Notes under the pieces: model-generated
What the model was told of the DNA's origin: nothing
The model's database searches: none
Seen by the model: the letters and a program-made list of their open reading frames with translations, nothing else
Position numbers and translations under genes: made by a program
Assembly: GCF_945859685.1 (NCBI RefSeq)
Contig: NC_079149.1
Coordinates: forward strand, 127,374,065-127,438,064
DNA length: 64,000 bases
Direction of reading: 5' to 3'
DNA from: Eupeodes corollae
Taxonomy: Eukaryota; Arthropoda; Insecta; Diptera; Syrphidae
In this document: piece after piece, positions 35,826-46,139 of the stretch
Layout: the number at the start of each line of letters is the position of its first letter
Position numbering within the stretch: position 1 is the stretch's first letter

Positions 35826-38207
35826 GACAAAATCATCAGATTTCAACTATTTTACACCTATCAGTCCAACGAGCACCAATGAATTCACAATTATTGATGG
35901 TTTAGCTTCTTGTGGGCTTGTTCAATTTAATGGAGTTGCCAATCAATATAACAAATATTTGGACCTAATATTTTTCTCCGACACGATAAATACTGACGTA
36001 GCTGTATCTCCAGCCGATGTTAAACTAGTAGAAGAAGACCGTCACCATCCAGCTTTAAATATATCACTGAATATAAATGTGTGCAATATCCCTAATACAT
36101 CAAATGAAAAACTTGAATTCAATTTTAAAAAATGTAACTTTAATGAACTAACTAACTTATTGTGTAATGTTGACTGGAATCAACTGCTCCTAAATCGTAA
36201 TATTGATGACATGTGTCTAAATTTTTATAGTATTATTTTCAACTATTTTTATGAAACTACGCCATTACGGAAATCTCGCTATAAATCTAAAACTCCACCA
36301 TGGTTTGACACTCAATTAAAAAACTTAAAAAATAAAAGAAATAAGGCATGGCTAAAATTTAGTAAAACTAGAGCAGAAGAAGACTTCAGGATTTACTCCG
36401 AACTTAAAAATATTTTCATTGACTACTCCAATATTCTATACTCTGACTATATTATAAAAATTGAAAATGAATTGAAACAGACCCCAAAAAACTTCTGGGA
36501 TTTCGTAAAAAGTAAAAGAAAAACTGACGGTTACCCAAACGCTATGTCTTTTAATAACACAACAAGTCATGACTCCCAAATAATTTCAAATATGTTTGCT
36601 AATTTCTTCAAAGATGCTTTCGACGTACCTCCTTCTTCTCAAATTCCCGATTCGTTCTTTCCAGCCCAAAATTATCCTCACCTTAACTCACTTGACTTGA
36701 CAATATGTGAGGATTCAATTGTTCGTTGTGTCTCAGAACTTGATGACTGTTTTCACCCTGGCCCTGATGGAGTACCATCATGTGTTTTTAAAAAATGTGC
36801 GTCTCATTTATCGTACCCTCTGTTTGTTTTGTTCAATGAATCTCTTAGAAGCTCAGTTTTCCCACTATTATGGAAAAGTGCATTTATAACTACGATTCAT
36901 AAAAAAGGGTCTAAGAATGAAATAACGAATTACCGGCCGATTGCCAAACTTTCCGTTATTCCCAAACTATTTGAGTCCATTATCTGTAAGATGTTATCGT
37001 TTAATTGTAATTCAATTGTATGTGAAAATCAACATGGTTTCGTCCAGAATAAATCAAAAATTACAAACCTACTTCACTTCACTTCTTTCTGCTTTGACTC
37101 TTTCGAAGATCGTAAACAAGTAGATTGCGTATTCACAGATTTCAGCAAAGTCTTTGACAAATTGTGTCACAAGACTTTAGTCCATAAACTTAAGGCCTTA
37201 GGGTTTAACGACAAATTCTTGACGTGGATCGCGTCTTATCTCAAGAACAGAAGTTATAGCGTTATATTCAGAAATGAATTCTCCGACCAATTCTACGTCA
37301 ACTCTGGTGTTCCACAGGGTAGCCATTTAGGTCCTTTATTATTTATCTTATATATAAATGACATAACATCCGTTATAAAAAACTCCTCCGTTTTAATATA
37401 CGCTGATGACATTAAAATTTTCAAAACTATTAGTTCAATTAATGACTGCTCTCAGCTTCAAGAAGATCTTCATAGTTTTAGGGAATGGTGCAATACAAAC
37501 CGACTTTTATTGAATATTGACAAATGTAAATGTATGTGTTTTACACGCAAAAAAACAATTGTAGATTATAACTATTTATTAGATTCTTCCTCCCTTTGTA
37601 AGCTTTCCGTTTTCTCTGATTTAGGTGTTATTCTTGACAGTAAATTAGCGTTCTGTGACCATTATAACTTTATAGTTAAAAAAGCTAACAAAATTCTAGG
37701 TTTTATTAAACGTTTTTCTCGTGACTTTCTTTATGTATCATTTGTAAGGCCAATACTTGAATACGGCTGTGTTATATGGGACCATACTATTCAGTCCATA
37801 TTGACAGACTTGAAAGTATCCAAAAAAGATTTATGCGTTTTTGTCTTCGTTTTCTTCCGTTTTCCCAAATATTTACACCACCTCCTTATTCTCAGAGACT
37901 TTTGCTAATAAAGCTCCCTACACTTTCACAACATAGACAATATCTCCAATTTTGTTTTATTTTAAAATTAATTAATGGTTCTATTATATCCGCAACAGCT
38001 CTGAATCGTCTAAATTTTAGCTATAGCCAAACTAGCATAAGAAGACAGATACCTTTATGTCCGATCTTTAGCAGAACTAACTATGGTATGAATAGCCCCT
38101 TAAATCAATTGATTTCAGTCTTCAATAAATTTTATAATTTAATTTCATCTGTTAATGACAATGTTAAAAGCAAACAATTTAAAGAAAGATTTTTTAATGT
38201 GTTATAG
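35826..38207 (+). pseudogene. Endonuclease (C-terminal end) and reverse transcriptase, one frameshift
   Basis: The frame is open from the 5' junction with no ATG needed; the first codon sometimes taken as a start, at 35959, is TTG. It opens with the end of an APE endonuclease (DLIFFSDTIN, then EEDRHHPAL with the terminal His box). A linker with FWDFVKSKR follows, then RT boxes: HPGPDGVPSCVFKK, ITNYRPIAKLSVIPKLFE, ENQHGFVQNKSK, TDFSKVFDKL (first catalytic Asp), GVPQGSHLGPLLFILYIND and IYADDIKIF. The YADD box is at 37399-37410. One base appears lost near 37781, in the VIWD-YYS region, so the frame ends at 37908. The C-terminal part (IDRLESIQKRFMRF onward) continues in another frame to 38207. 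Both catalytic boxes are intact. Confidence 0.93.
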
Positions 38208-38329
38208 AATTTATTTATTTCTATATAAATTAAAATTTTAAATTAAAAATTATGTAAATAGCTATAAGTTTATATTAACGTTAGATAATTAACGGATTAA
38301 ATAAATAAAAAATAAAAAAAAAAAAATTC
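35826..38329 (+). mobile_element. Jockey-like non-LTR retrotransposon, 5'-truncated, nearly intact
   Basis: The element runs from inside its endonuclease domain to an AATAAATAAAAAATAAAA plus A-run tail (about 38301-38326). It lacks the first part of the protein. It is flanked by the 8-base repeat TTCAACTG and lies inside an RTE-like element. Only one frame break interrupts the retained coding part, so it is the youngest retroelement in the window. The relic at 3.54-5.16 kb is an old relative. Confidence 0.93.
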
Positions 38330-38337
38330 TTCAACTG
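38330..38337 (+). repeat. Right target-site duplication of Jockey-like insertion
   Basis: TTCAACTG, identical to 35818-35825. It follows the A-rich tail directly. Confidence 0.85.
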
Positions 38338-38368
38338 CTTACTTAGGCCAAGCAACCAGCGATTATAT
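38338..38368 (-). pseudogene. RTE-like element, short segment right of the Jockey-like insertion
   Basis: The minus strand reads YNRWLLGLSK. With one copy of the duplicated target (QL) this runs on into NKALSLYDAEAW at 35817, in one unbroken frame. The other RTE-like copies have ANRCFFGLRKQL followed by the LLYGAEAW region here, so the two pieces are one element split by the Jockey-like insertion. The element appears to begin here, next to a SINE-like repeat. Confidence 0.88.
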
Positions 38369-38377
38369 AAATAAAAT

Positions 38378-38507
38378 GGGTGACGCAACAGTCCGTTGAG
38401 AACTAAGGCCTAGTGACTTACAACTCTCAACCATTTCTGTGTGCGAGTAATGTTGTCAGGAATGGAGGGGACCTACAGTTAATATGCCGAATCCGAACGG
38501 CTAATTT
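38378..38507. repeat. SINE-like repeat, left part
   Basis: It starts GGGTGACGCAACAGTCCG and continues through CTCAACCATTTCTGTGTGCG and GGAGGGGACCTACAG to CCGAATCCGAACGGCTAATT. I recognise this word order as the start of a dispersed repeat in fly genomes that continues with GAGAGAGCACTTTTCATGAC. That continuation is found not here but at 40508. It is a non-coding, non-autonomous repeat. Confidence 0.6.
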
Positions 38508-38849
38508 TGTTTCCAAATTCTTCCCAAATTGTCGATGTCATCTGCATATCCAAAATATTGTGTGGATTTTTGAAAGATGGCTCCACTTGTATTGGCGTTG
38601 GTTTTGCGCCCCACTCTTTCAAGAACAATATTGAAGCAGCTACATGACAGCACATCACTTTGTCGAAGTCCTCTCGTAGTTTCGAAGGTTTCGGTCGAGT
38701 CTCTTCCAATTTTGATGCAGCAACGAGCATTTTCCAGCTTCATCCTGATAAGTCGTATCAGTTTGGTAGGGATACCAAAACTAAACATGGCACGGTATAG
38801 TTCGTTCCTGTCTGCTTGAAAATCGATGAAAAGATGGTGTGTTTCGATG

Positions 38850-39332
38850 TTATGTTCCTGGGTGTTTTCCAGGATTTGGCGTAGAGTGGAAATTTGATCG
38901 ATGGTAGATTTTCCAGGCCTTCAAGCGTTCACATAATACGCTGGACAAGATCTTGAAAGCGATGTTTAAAAGGCTAATGCCTCTGTAGTTGGCGCAGAGA
39001 TGGCACTCACCTTTTTTATGGATCAGGAAGATGTCGCTTAAGTTCCATTCGTCGGGCATGCTCTCTTCCGACCAAATTTTAGTAACTAGCTGGTGCATGG
39101 TCCTTATCAGATCTGCTCCAGTGTACTTAAAAAGCTCCGCCTGCAGACCGTCATCACCGGCCGCTTTGTTCGACTTCAGTCTGTTGATGGCTAGTTTGAT
39201 CTCACTCTGGTCGGGTGGGTGGAATTCTAGATCGTCAACCAAATGGATTTGACTTGGCTGCTCACTAGCGAAATCGTTGACTTCATCACCATTAAGCAGC
39301 TGGTTGAAATGACCTCTCCAGATTTTTAGCAT
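38850..39332 (-). pseudogene. RT amino-terminal half of the 38.5-kb RTE-like element
   Basis: A 160-residue frame opens with LKIWRGHFNQLLNG, the family's motif between endonuclease and RT. It continues with IKLAINRLKSNKAAGDDGLQ and ELFKYTGADLIRTMHQLV, then KIWSEESMPDEWNLSDIFLI, KKGECHLCANYRGISLLN and ILSSVLCERLKAW. It then shifts frame where the GFRPGRST box should be. The following frame (38788-38501) holds MFSFGIPTKLIRLIRM, GRDSTETFETTRGLRQSD (the GLRQGD box with Gly changed to Ser) and the YADD box. The RT was complete apart from these breaks up to the junction at 38508. Confidence 0.88.
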
Positions 39333-40063
39333 TGACTGCGTTTAAACTACGGTATTCTCCTCCTTACCTTTGCAGGATCCAGGGCGGCCAGTGAATCCTG
39401 TTGTTTTCTTTTTGACTCTTCTATAAATGCTCCGCACCTTTTTTCTTTCTTCTCAGCAAGCGGTTCTCTTCTCATTCCTTCTTTTGTCGACGTAGAGCTG
39501 AAGAGGAAAACCGTATCCCCCTTTGCTGCCGCAATCTGTATGCCATTAGCGGTATCCTCCTGCTGCAGTCTTCCAACGTTGAATCTTCTCCTCGAAGTTG
39601 TTGTTTGCCTTAGAGCTTCCATGGATATTCGTACGGTCGGAATCTATGTTGGCTGATCTGTACGTACGAACGCAAAGTATGCTATAGGAGTGTCTTCCGT
39701 CAATAGCAACATGATCGAGGGAATCTGGTGCTACTCAACACCATGTTTTTTTTCGGATAGGAAGTTGATAAGCCTGGGTCCGTTCCCAGATGTGATGTCG
39801 TGTAGGCCAGTCTTCCGATTGACCTACCAAAGATGACTTCTTTACCAATTTTGGCGTTAAAATCTCCCAGAAGAATTTTAACATCGTTTTCGGACATTGC
39901 TCATATGTTTTGACGAGGAGCTCATAGAATTCTTCTTTGGTATTGGTATCTTTCTCTTCCGTCGGGGCATGCGCACTAATAAGGCTCAGGTAATAGAATT
40001 TGGCCTTAATGCGGATTCTCGTCACTCTTTCGCTTACTTCCCGAAATCTTAAAACTCTTTGCC

Positions 40064-40369
40064 TTAGTTTCCCTCTGACAGCAAAACCACATCTAAATAA
40101 GCGCTTCCTTTCATCGAGTAGACACGTCCCATAGTAGAAATCACAGCCTTCTTCCTACTGCCTGGCCCATTCCATCCCATCTCCTGGAGGGCTGTCACAT
40201 CAGCTTTGATTTCGGCGAGGGCATCGGCAAGCTGCTCTGCTTTGCGTGGTCGGTTGAGAGTACGCACATTTCATGTACATACTCGTAAATGGTTGTTCGG
40301 TTTTTCGTTTGCGGGGGGGATGTCAACATTATCAGTCCGTTCATCCGAGGCTATTATTTGTGTTTTCAT
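40064..40369 (-). pseudogene. APE endonuclease start of the 38.5-kb RTE-like element
   Basis: The ATG at 40369 begins MKTQIIASDERTDNVDIPP. After RVCT a stop interrupts, and the frame continues NVRTLNRPRKAEQLADALAE and IKADVTALQEMGWNGPGSRK, with QEMGW replacing the usual QEVRW. Downstream frames carry AHAPTEEKD (about 39960) and LLGDFNAKIG (about 39880). These are the ordered boxes of an RTE endonuclease, so the 5' half of the element is present though broken. Confidence 0.85.
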
Positions 40370-40499
40370 CACACTTTAAAATTTCCTTTTGTGGTCATCT
40401 TGTAAGGCCTGCACATGACTGAGATCGTTAGAGCTGGTTCTTCAGAGCGATATCTGGTCTTTTGCTCCTACTTCCTAAGAAGGTAACTCAGGTGACACA

Positions 40500-40690
40500 G
40501 CTAATTTGAGAGAGCACTTTTCATGACAAAATTAATTTTGGAATATTTGTCAATGTCTCGCAAGTTGACGGACCCATACAACAGTGATGAGGCACAGGCA
40601 GAGATTGAACTCAAGACTTTCTTCCATGATTGGCTCACGCACTAATCATCAAACCATCGGTTCTACCCCTTCCCTTCTCCCCATCCTTAT
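40500..40690. repeat. SINE-like repeat, right part
   Basis: The sequence resumes GCTAATTTGAGAGAGCAC, TTTTCATGACAAAATTAATT, ATTTGTCAATGTCTCGCAAG, and then AGAGATTGAACTCAAGAC and ACGCACTAATCATCAAACC. GATTGAACTCAAGA resembles the complement of a tRNA-like B box (GGTTCRANNC), which fits a SINE read on the other strand. Joined to 38378-38507 across the shared GCTAATTT it gives a continuous repeat of about 310 bases. Confidence 0.55.
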
Positions 40691-40838
40691 TTCAACGTTT
40701 AGAATGAGTTAAAAGATGGACTATTAAACCTACCGAATTGTGTAATATTACATCATGGACAGCCGTTTTAATTTATATACCTTTTATTTCATTTTTGTGT
40801 ACACTTTTATATCTCTTTAAAAATATAAACCAAAATAA

Positions 40839-40855
40839 TGGCGCCCAATGTGAGG
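40839..40855 (+). repeat. TGGCGCCCAA-type motif, copy 6
   Basis: TGGCGCCCAATGTGAGG, identical to copy 7 over 17 bases. Confidence 0.8.
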
Positions 40856-41121
40856 CACTCAAAGTACTTCAAACAAGACATTTAGCGAAGAATTAATGTA
40901 GAAGCTAAAAGTTAAGGTTAGAATTAATTAAATAAACCTATCTGACTGTCAAATGAATCTAGAATATCTGTTCTTTTAACAAAACTCATTAAATTTTCAC
41001 AAAAAAAAGTATGCAACTAATTCCAGTCTAATCTAACATAGGGAGCAGATATGTAATCATTTTGAAGTGCTTATTCATCAATGTAAGGTCAATTTTTCGT
41101 TTTTCCAACTCTGAACAAAAA

Positions 41122-41138
41122 TGGCGCCCAATGTGAGG
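41122..41138 (+). repeat. TGGCGCCCAA-type motif, copy 7
   Basis: TGGCGCCCAATGTGAGG, identical to copy 6 and 283 bases from it. The spacing is close to the 303 bases between copies 3 and 4. Confidence 0.8.
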
Positions 41139-43328
41139 AACCTAAATTCATTTAAAAACATAAAATCGATGAAAAATATATAAATTAAGGACTTTGATGT
41201 TTGATCTTTCCTTCTGCTTAGGATATCGAATAAAGCTAAAATCTCTAATTAACAAATAATCAAATTTACACCCAAAAAGGAAGAAACTTAATTTATCCAT
41301 CACGTCGCGTAGTCCTCTCATCTCTGCAGAACCTTAAAATCAATATTTATTAATATCCAAAAAGTCAGAGAAGAAGACCAAATTTAATTTCATCGAATAT
41401 TCCCCAAAAAATAGAAAGAAGAAAAAATTGCCCCTCTAAAAGTGGAAACAAAGTAAAAATCAATCAACTTGAAAATTATACTGACACCTGCCAACCAAAA
41501 AAATATACACAAATGTCGAGGTATGAGCTCCTCCTAAAGCAGCCTCAATATACGTGGCAAAATGAATTTAACCGCAGCACATTTTATGCCGAATATAGAC
41601 TTCAAACGAAATCAGAACGAAATAAAATAAAATAAAAAAGTTGAAGTAGAAAAAGGAAAAACTTTTTCCAAAATATTTTTTCTTTTATTTTGATAATATT
41701 TTCCATCCTCAACGTGTTTTTTGTCTCACCTTTACTCAGTGAGTCAGGAAAGCTGCAGCATCCACTTCGATTATCCTCGTGTTTCAGAGGAAGATAAAAG
41801 GTATGAGTTGGATTTAGGAAGAGAAAAAAAGGGAAACACCACCAGGACCAGGATTCCCCATCAGAAAACCCTTGCAGGCTTTCTATCTAATGGAATACGA
41901 CAATCCTTGGGGATGTGTTGCTAAACACTCTCTAGCACCGTACCACACCGCTGCCGCGCCGCCGATGATATAATCTTCTCTTTCTCAAAAACTCACATTC
42001 CTGGATGATGATTCTTCCATCTTTGAATGGGATGTTATGGTGTTTCCTGTTATTGTGTTTAAGTCCTCTTTTGTTGATGGTGTTACCTTTTTTTGATTCT
42101 TATACTACTTTCGTTCCTGCTCCTGCCATTCTTCTATGTTTCTTTGGATGTTTCAATGTGTCTTCTTTGCCTTTTTAGGTATATATGGAAAAACAACATA
42201 CTAACATTCAAAATGAAAACCCGGAACTCACTGTACGACACGATGCGATGAGACGACCGAGCGACGGACCTACAACAGGGATGCCTCAAAAACAACAACA
42301 ATATAATACAACAAACCAAAACCAAAAAGGCTTAAAGCTCATGTTAAACTGTGCACTTAAAAATTCCTCTAACAAGGGTTGATTTAATTCCAGTTTCACT
42401 GCCACTGCTACTGCTACTCTCATTCCCTGGGGATTCTTGCACTCTCTGTGTATACTTTTAACTCTTGAATCCTTGCTACATGCAGTGCAATTAAATATTT
42501 TAAAAGGACGATTTGCACTAGGATTTCCGACTGCATACATCGGTTTCGTTTCAATTTGTTTCGGGCGATCAGAGTTTGAGTATAACCTTACCATACCGTA
42601 TCGTACCGTACCGATATGTACCTATAACATATACTATAGTCCTTGTAGTCCTTGATACAAAGCCCTCGGGCCTAGTGGGTGTGTTTGGTGTGTGTGCTTG
42701 TTGCAGGTCTGTCTGATGTTGGTGCGGAATTTGTTTGCAAATTAAATGATCCGACAAAATCAATCGTAAAGGTAGTTCAGTTCGTTCGGTTGTTCTCTTC
42801 CTAGCTTTGGTGTTGTTGCTTTTTTCGGGTCTTCCATAGTCCTCTATATAGCGAGCGTTGTCGTCATCGTCGTCCTGTAAAATGAGGGTTACCAGAATAA
42901 CATGGTGTATAAATTCTAGCGCGACAAGCGAATAAGGACGAGCAAACGGATATGTGTATTACATACCTTCTAACCTTCCACAGGGATGACGATGAGGAAG
43001 AGACGAGACGCATTGACGACGACGAACGATGAGCTAGCGAACGTTTTGAATTTTAGTGTCGGTGTTTTCGGATTAATTTTTGGCAGCGGGGTATTTATTC
43101 GGGAGTTTTGGATAAGAGAGAATAGATTTGGTGTGTGTGAAGGCGTGTTAGCTGTCTGTCGGAATTGGAAGAAGACTGAAGTGGTTTTGATGGTAATAGG
43201 AAGGGGGTCAAATTATATTCCAGGTGATGGAAAGTGAGTTTTTGAGTTAAAATAAAGTTGATAGTAGGTTTTTATGAGAGACAAAAAAACGACCTAAAGT
43301 GTTGTAAACTATTAAGGTAGATGAAAAA

Positions 43329-43340
43329 TGGCGACCAACG
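43329..43340 (+). repeat. TGGCGCCCAA-type motif, copy 8
   Basis: TGGCGACCAACG, one change in the core, preceded by GATGAAAAA. It is the last copy in the cluster. Confidence 0.55.
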
Positions 43341-43865
43341 TTTTTAAAAAAATTCTTCATAATTTATTGACATACAACTTAAACTTAACTAAAAAAAGTA
43401 GTTGAAAAAATACCTAATTTTATAAATACTTAAAGCAGCTTAGAAAATATAAAATAAAAAGTTTTCTAAAATTTGAATATCTCTTTCTAAAATTGGAACT
43501 AGAAGTCTTCGAGATAGAAAATGTGTCTATGAGAAACACAAAGTGTGAGTAATCTAGTTCCTATAATTATAAATTTTAGTTATCGTGTTAAAGTTCATTC
43601 CACATTCATGTAGTACGGCTACAGAACGAATCTCTGTACTTAAAAGTATGACTGAAATTGGGCTTGAAGGCATACTGCTGCGCATTACTAGAAACTCCAG
43701 TACCAAGTGGAATGAGATGGAATAAAAGGGATAAGACAGGTTTTCTCTTACATGGCTTATCGTCTTGAGTTCGACTCAAGATCGTTATCATTTTAAAAGA
43801 GAATTTTCGAAATTTGTACAATGATTGAAATTTAGAAATAAAGGGTTTCGATTATTTTGGTACTA

Positions 43866-44660
43866 AAATCAGGCTGAATTTGATAGATGGCATCGAATAT
43901 GTTGTCTTTGAGAGCTGCCTTGGTTTGCGGCTTATTTGCATAGAACTGCGACTTTAAAAAGCCTCAGAAAAAAAAGTCTAAAGGGGTCAAATTGCATCGA
44001 GATAACCAGGCCATGAAACCACTCGCGTAGAATATTGATTCTGCCTTGAGCAGTGTGACAATTGGCGTGCTTCTGAAACAATATGTCTCCTGTGTCCATA
44101 TAATCTAATTAAAGCTACAAAACGTTGGTGATCATGGATCTATAGCGAACGCCATTGACAGTTATGGCCGGGTCAGCATAATTTTTGAAGAAATAATGGT
44201 TTTTCGAACAAAATTGGGATTAACCGAAAACACGGTGCTGAGTATGGTCGTCTGGCAACGGCTCATGGATATGTTTGATTGTTTGATTGAGCTGGTGATT
44301 TGCGACAAGCCAAGTTCAAGTGAACGAAGTGGAGTTGACTGCCTAAGATTCTGCTGCACACTTTTAAGAAAAGCGGAGAGTTTTTCGGCAGATCTTGCAT
44401 TTCGTTAGCGCACGAGTGTTCACTAAACCATTGTACTCAAAATTAGCCACCAAACGTTGAATACTCGACTTAGAAGGATGAAAGTGCACCCCATAAAAAG
44501 GGCACAACACCTATTTCGATAATAAAGTTTTATCATTTGAACTTCTTACTCGACGCTGTAACTTGAAATGATGATTTATTTTAAAGACTGATTAAAAGAA
44601 GATAATTTGACAGAAAGTAATACAAACAATATGGCCGCCAATAGGTGCCAAAATCATTGG
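43866..44660 (-). pseudogene. Mariner-type transposase relic 1, internally deleted
   Basis: The minus strand starts with a leader shared with the 46.6-kb relic (44493-44660: TTTCGATAATAAAGTTTTA in both). It then reads LVANFEYNGLVNT, VQQNLRQSTPLRSLELGLSQ, SVNPNFVRKTIIS, DPAITVNGVRYRSMITN, MDTGDILFQ and CHTAQGRINILREWFHGLVI. The segment with SDEAHF, the first catalytic Asp, is missing between FVRKTIIS and DPAITVNG. The second box is degraded (ILFQKHANCHTA). A weak C-terminal remainder reaches about 43868. It is inactive. Confidence 0.82.
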
Positions 44661-44774
44661 AAAATCCTTTACTTTGAGTTAATATTTATATTTTCAGACA
44701 TTTTTAGTATGTTTTTCCCATCCAAAACGTTTTGACTGCAAATCATATTTCAAGAGTTAAATTCAGAAATATGT

Positions 44775-44935
44775 AGAGTTTTTGATTAAGGGGGGGTAAA
44801 TGATGTGAAGATATCGTCCTACTGGAACCATATGTCGCCTAGGTCCACATGGTTCAATTTGAGCCATAAGAAATTAGTTATCATCGTTATGTAGCGATCG
44901 CTGTTGACGGTGACCGCCTTATTAGCGTCGTAAAA
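44775..44935 (-). pseudogene. Mariner-type transposase relic 2 (short fragment)
   Basis: The minus strand reads KAVTVNSDRYITMITNFLW, LKLNHVDLGDIWFQ, then a stop and DD. This is the middle of the transposase, around the second catalytic Asp box (normally FQQDGA), and it aligns with DPAITVNGVRYRSMITN of relic 1. No flanking transposase sequence is visible. Confidence 0.75.
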
Positions 44936-45129
44936 AGGTAAAAAAGCGTCGTAAAAAAGCCGCACAGTGCGTTGACCAATGGACAAAAATAAAAAAATGC
45001 AATTTTTTTCATAGTTGATGGGAGCAAATGTAACATTTTATCAAACACTAATTGTTCATCAAAATGTTTTCTTTGTGTAGCAACTCCTAAGGAAATGAAT
45101 TTGGTGCAGGTGCATGAAAAACCAGTAAT

Positions 45130-45850
45130 TGAAAAAAACTTCCGATTTGGTTTAACCACTCTTCATTCATGGAAAAAATGTTTCGAATGCTTGTTGCATA
45201 TAGAGTAAATCTTAAATCTTGGCGGGTTGGAAAAGACTACGAAAACAACAAAGTGTTTGATGAAAGAAAAAACAAATTCAAATCATGCTTAAAACACAAT
45301 TCGGTCTTAATATCCACAAGCCTAAGCCTGGTTTCGGTTAAACAAATGATGGCAATACAGCAAGAAGATTTTTCAAGAACTCACAGTTAACAGCGGAAAT
45401 TACAAGAATTGATGAACGACTTATATACAATTTTTCAATAGTCTTGAGAGTTTTGGCTTCAGGGCTAACTATTGATATAAGTCGATTCTCTGTATTACTC
45501 GCTGAACTAACTTTTATTTCATGGGCCAGGCATTATATCTTCTTTCGAAATCCCCATTGATTTACTGTCCGAAGAACCGCTTGAAGCAACATATAAGGAA
45601 TTCTGAAAGAATTGGCTTAGTCAAGCAAGAAAGTCATCCCGTGTTAACACTAACAAAGACATTATAACGATCTTGCTTCTCAGGTCCGATCCTTAAATTT
45701 CTTATCTTCGAAAAAAAGAGCTGAGATTATGTATGGAATACAAGAAGAAATTGCTCAATGTCTCCAAACAAGCGAATGCATTGATTCTTCTTTTACTTCT
45801 AGTTTTGAAGATATTAAGCAATCTGACTAGGATTCTTAAATAATTATAAT
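45130..45850 (+). pseudogene. Relic of an unnamed insect repeat-associated protein
   Basis: Reading through a few frame changes gives TTLHSWKKCFECLLHIE, LNLKSWRVGKDYENNKVFDE, KNKFKSCLKHN, GLNIHKPKPGFG-TNDGNTA, RRFFKNSQLTAEITRIDERL, LRVLASGLTIDISRFSVLL, IPIDLLSEEPLEATYKEF, NWLSQARKSSRVNTNKDI and LLLRSDP. The boxes PKPGFG-TNDGNTARRFF, LSEE-LEA and ARK-SR-NTNKDI recall a multi-copy protein family I know from insect genomes, possibly carried by a transposon. I cannot name its transposon class or function. The order and length suggest that about 230 codons are covered; the N-terminus is missing. It lies on the strand opposite to the mariner-type relics either side. Confidence 0.6.
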
Positions 45851-45929
45851 TTAAATAAATACACACATAAATGTTTGAAATATTTTAGTTTTGTTTTTAT
45901 TTTTCTTTTCTTTTGTTTTTGTTTTAAAG

Positions 45930-46110
45930 TGTAACAAAATCTTTAAAAGTGGGCGTGTCAGTGGGTGGACATAACTTTTTTGTGCTTCTAAACTTATCTA
46001 CAAAATAAAATCCCTAAATTTCAATCATTTTTTTTAAATCGATCTTGATATATAATCGATATTCAGAAGTAGGCGTGGCAGGGGGTGTAAATATGACGTG
46101 AATTTCGGAG
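45930..46110 (+). repeat. Two GGGCGTG-CAG repeat words
   Basis: AGTGGGCGTGTCAGTGGGTG (about 45948) and AGTAGGCGTGGCAGGGGGTG (about 46068) lie 120 bases apart. Each is embedded in A/T-rich DNA with ACATAACTT or AAATATGACG just after. They look like two diverged copies of a short unit. Confidence 0.5.
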
Positions 46111-46139
46111 AAACTCATTAATTATTGCATTCAAAACAA

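Larger units (their letters stand above)
38508..40499 (-). mobile_element. RTE-like element with 5' end but lacking its 3' end
   Basis: The minus strand begins with a 5' region (40499-40370). A protein start at 40369 (MKTQIIASDERTD) is followed by NVRTLNRPRKAEQLADAL, VTALQEMGWNGPG, SLISAHAPTEEKD, ILLGDFNAKIGKE (endonuclease Asp/Asn box, about 39880) and IGRLAYTTSHLG. Then come LKIWRGHFNQLLNGDEV, INRLKSNKAAGDDGLQAELF, NYRGISLLNIAFKILS, GIPTKLIRLIRMKLENARCC and GYADDIDNLGR (about 38550-38520). It stops abruptly after RIWK. Several frameshifts and stops disrupt it. GCTAATTT flanks both sides. Loss of the 3' end rather than the 5' end is unusual for this class. Confidence 0.85.
40691..43860. other. 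Non-coding stretch with three TGGCGCCCAA-type motifs
   Basis: No gene recognised. Motif copies are at 40839, 41122 and 43329. Short ACCGTA/ACCGATA tandems occur at about 42590-42620, and a GACGACGA patch near 43008. The open frames at 41721-41924, 42286-42594 and 42986-43237 carry no family motif. Confidence 0.5.

Noticed and set aside
35959..35961. Start codon of the Jockey-like frame at 35959
   Set aside because: The codon is TTG and the frame is open further upstream to the element's truncated 5' end, so it is not a real translation start.
40600..40640. tRNA gene suggested by the GATTGAACTCAAG word
   Set aside because: Only a B-box-like complement is present, with no cloverleaf. It belongs to the SINE-like repeat.
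44887..45159. 90-codon minus-strand frame with cysteines
   Set aside because: It overlaps the short mariner-type fragment in another frame and the start of the plus-strand relic. It has no motif of its own.
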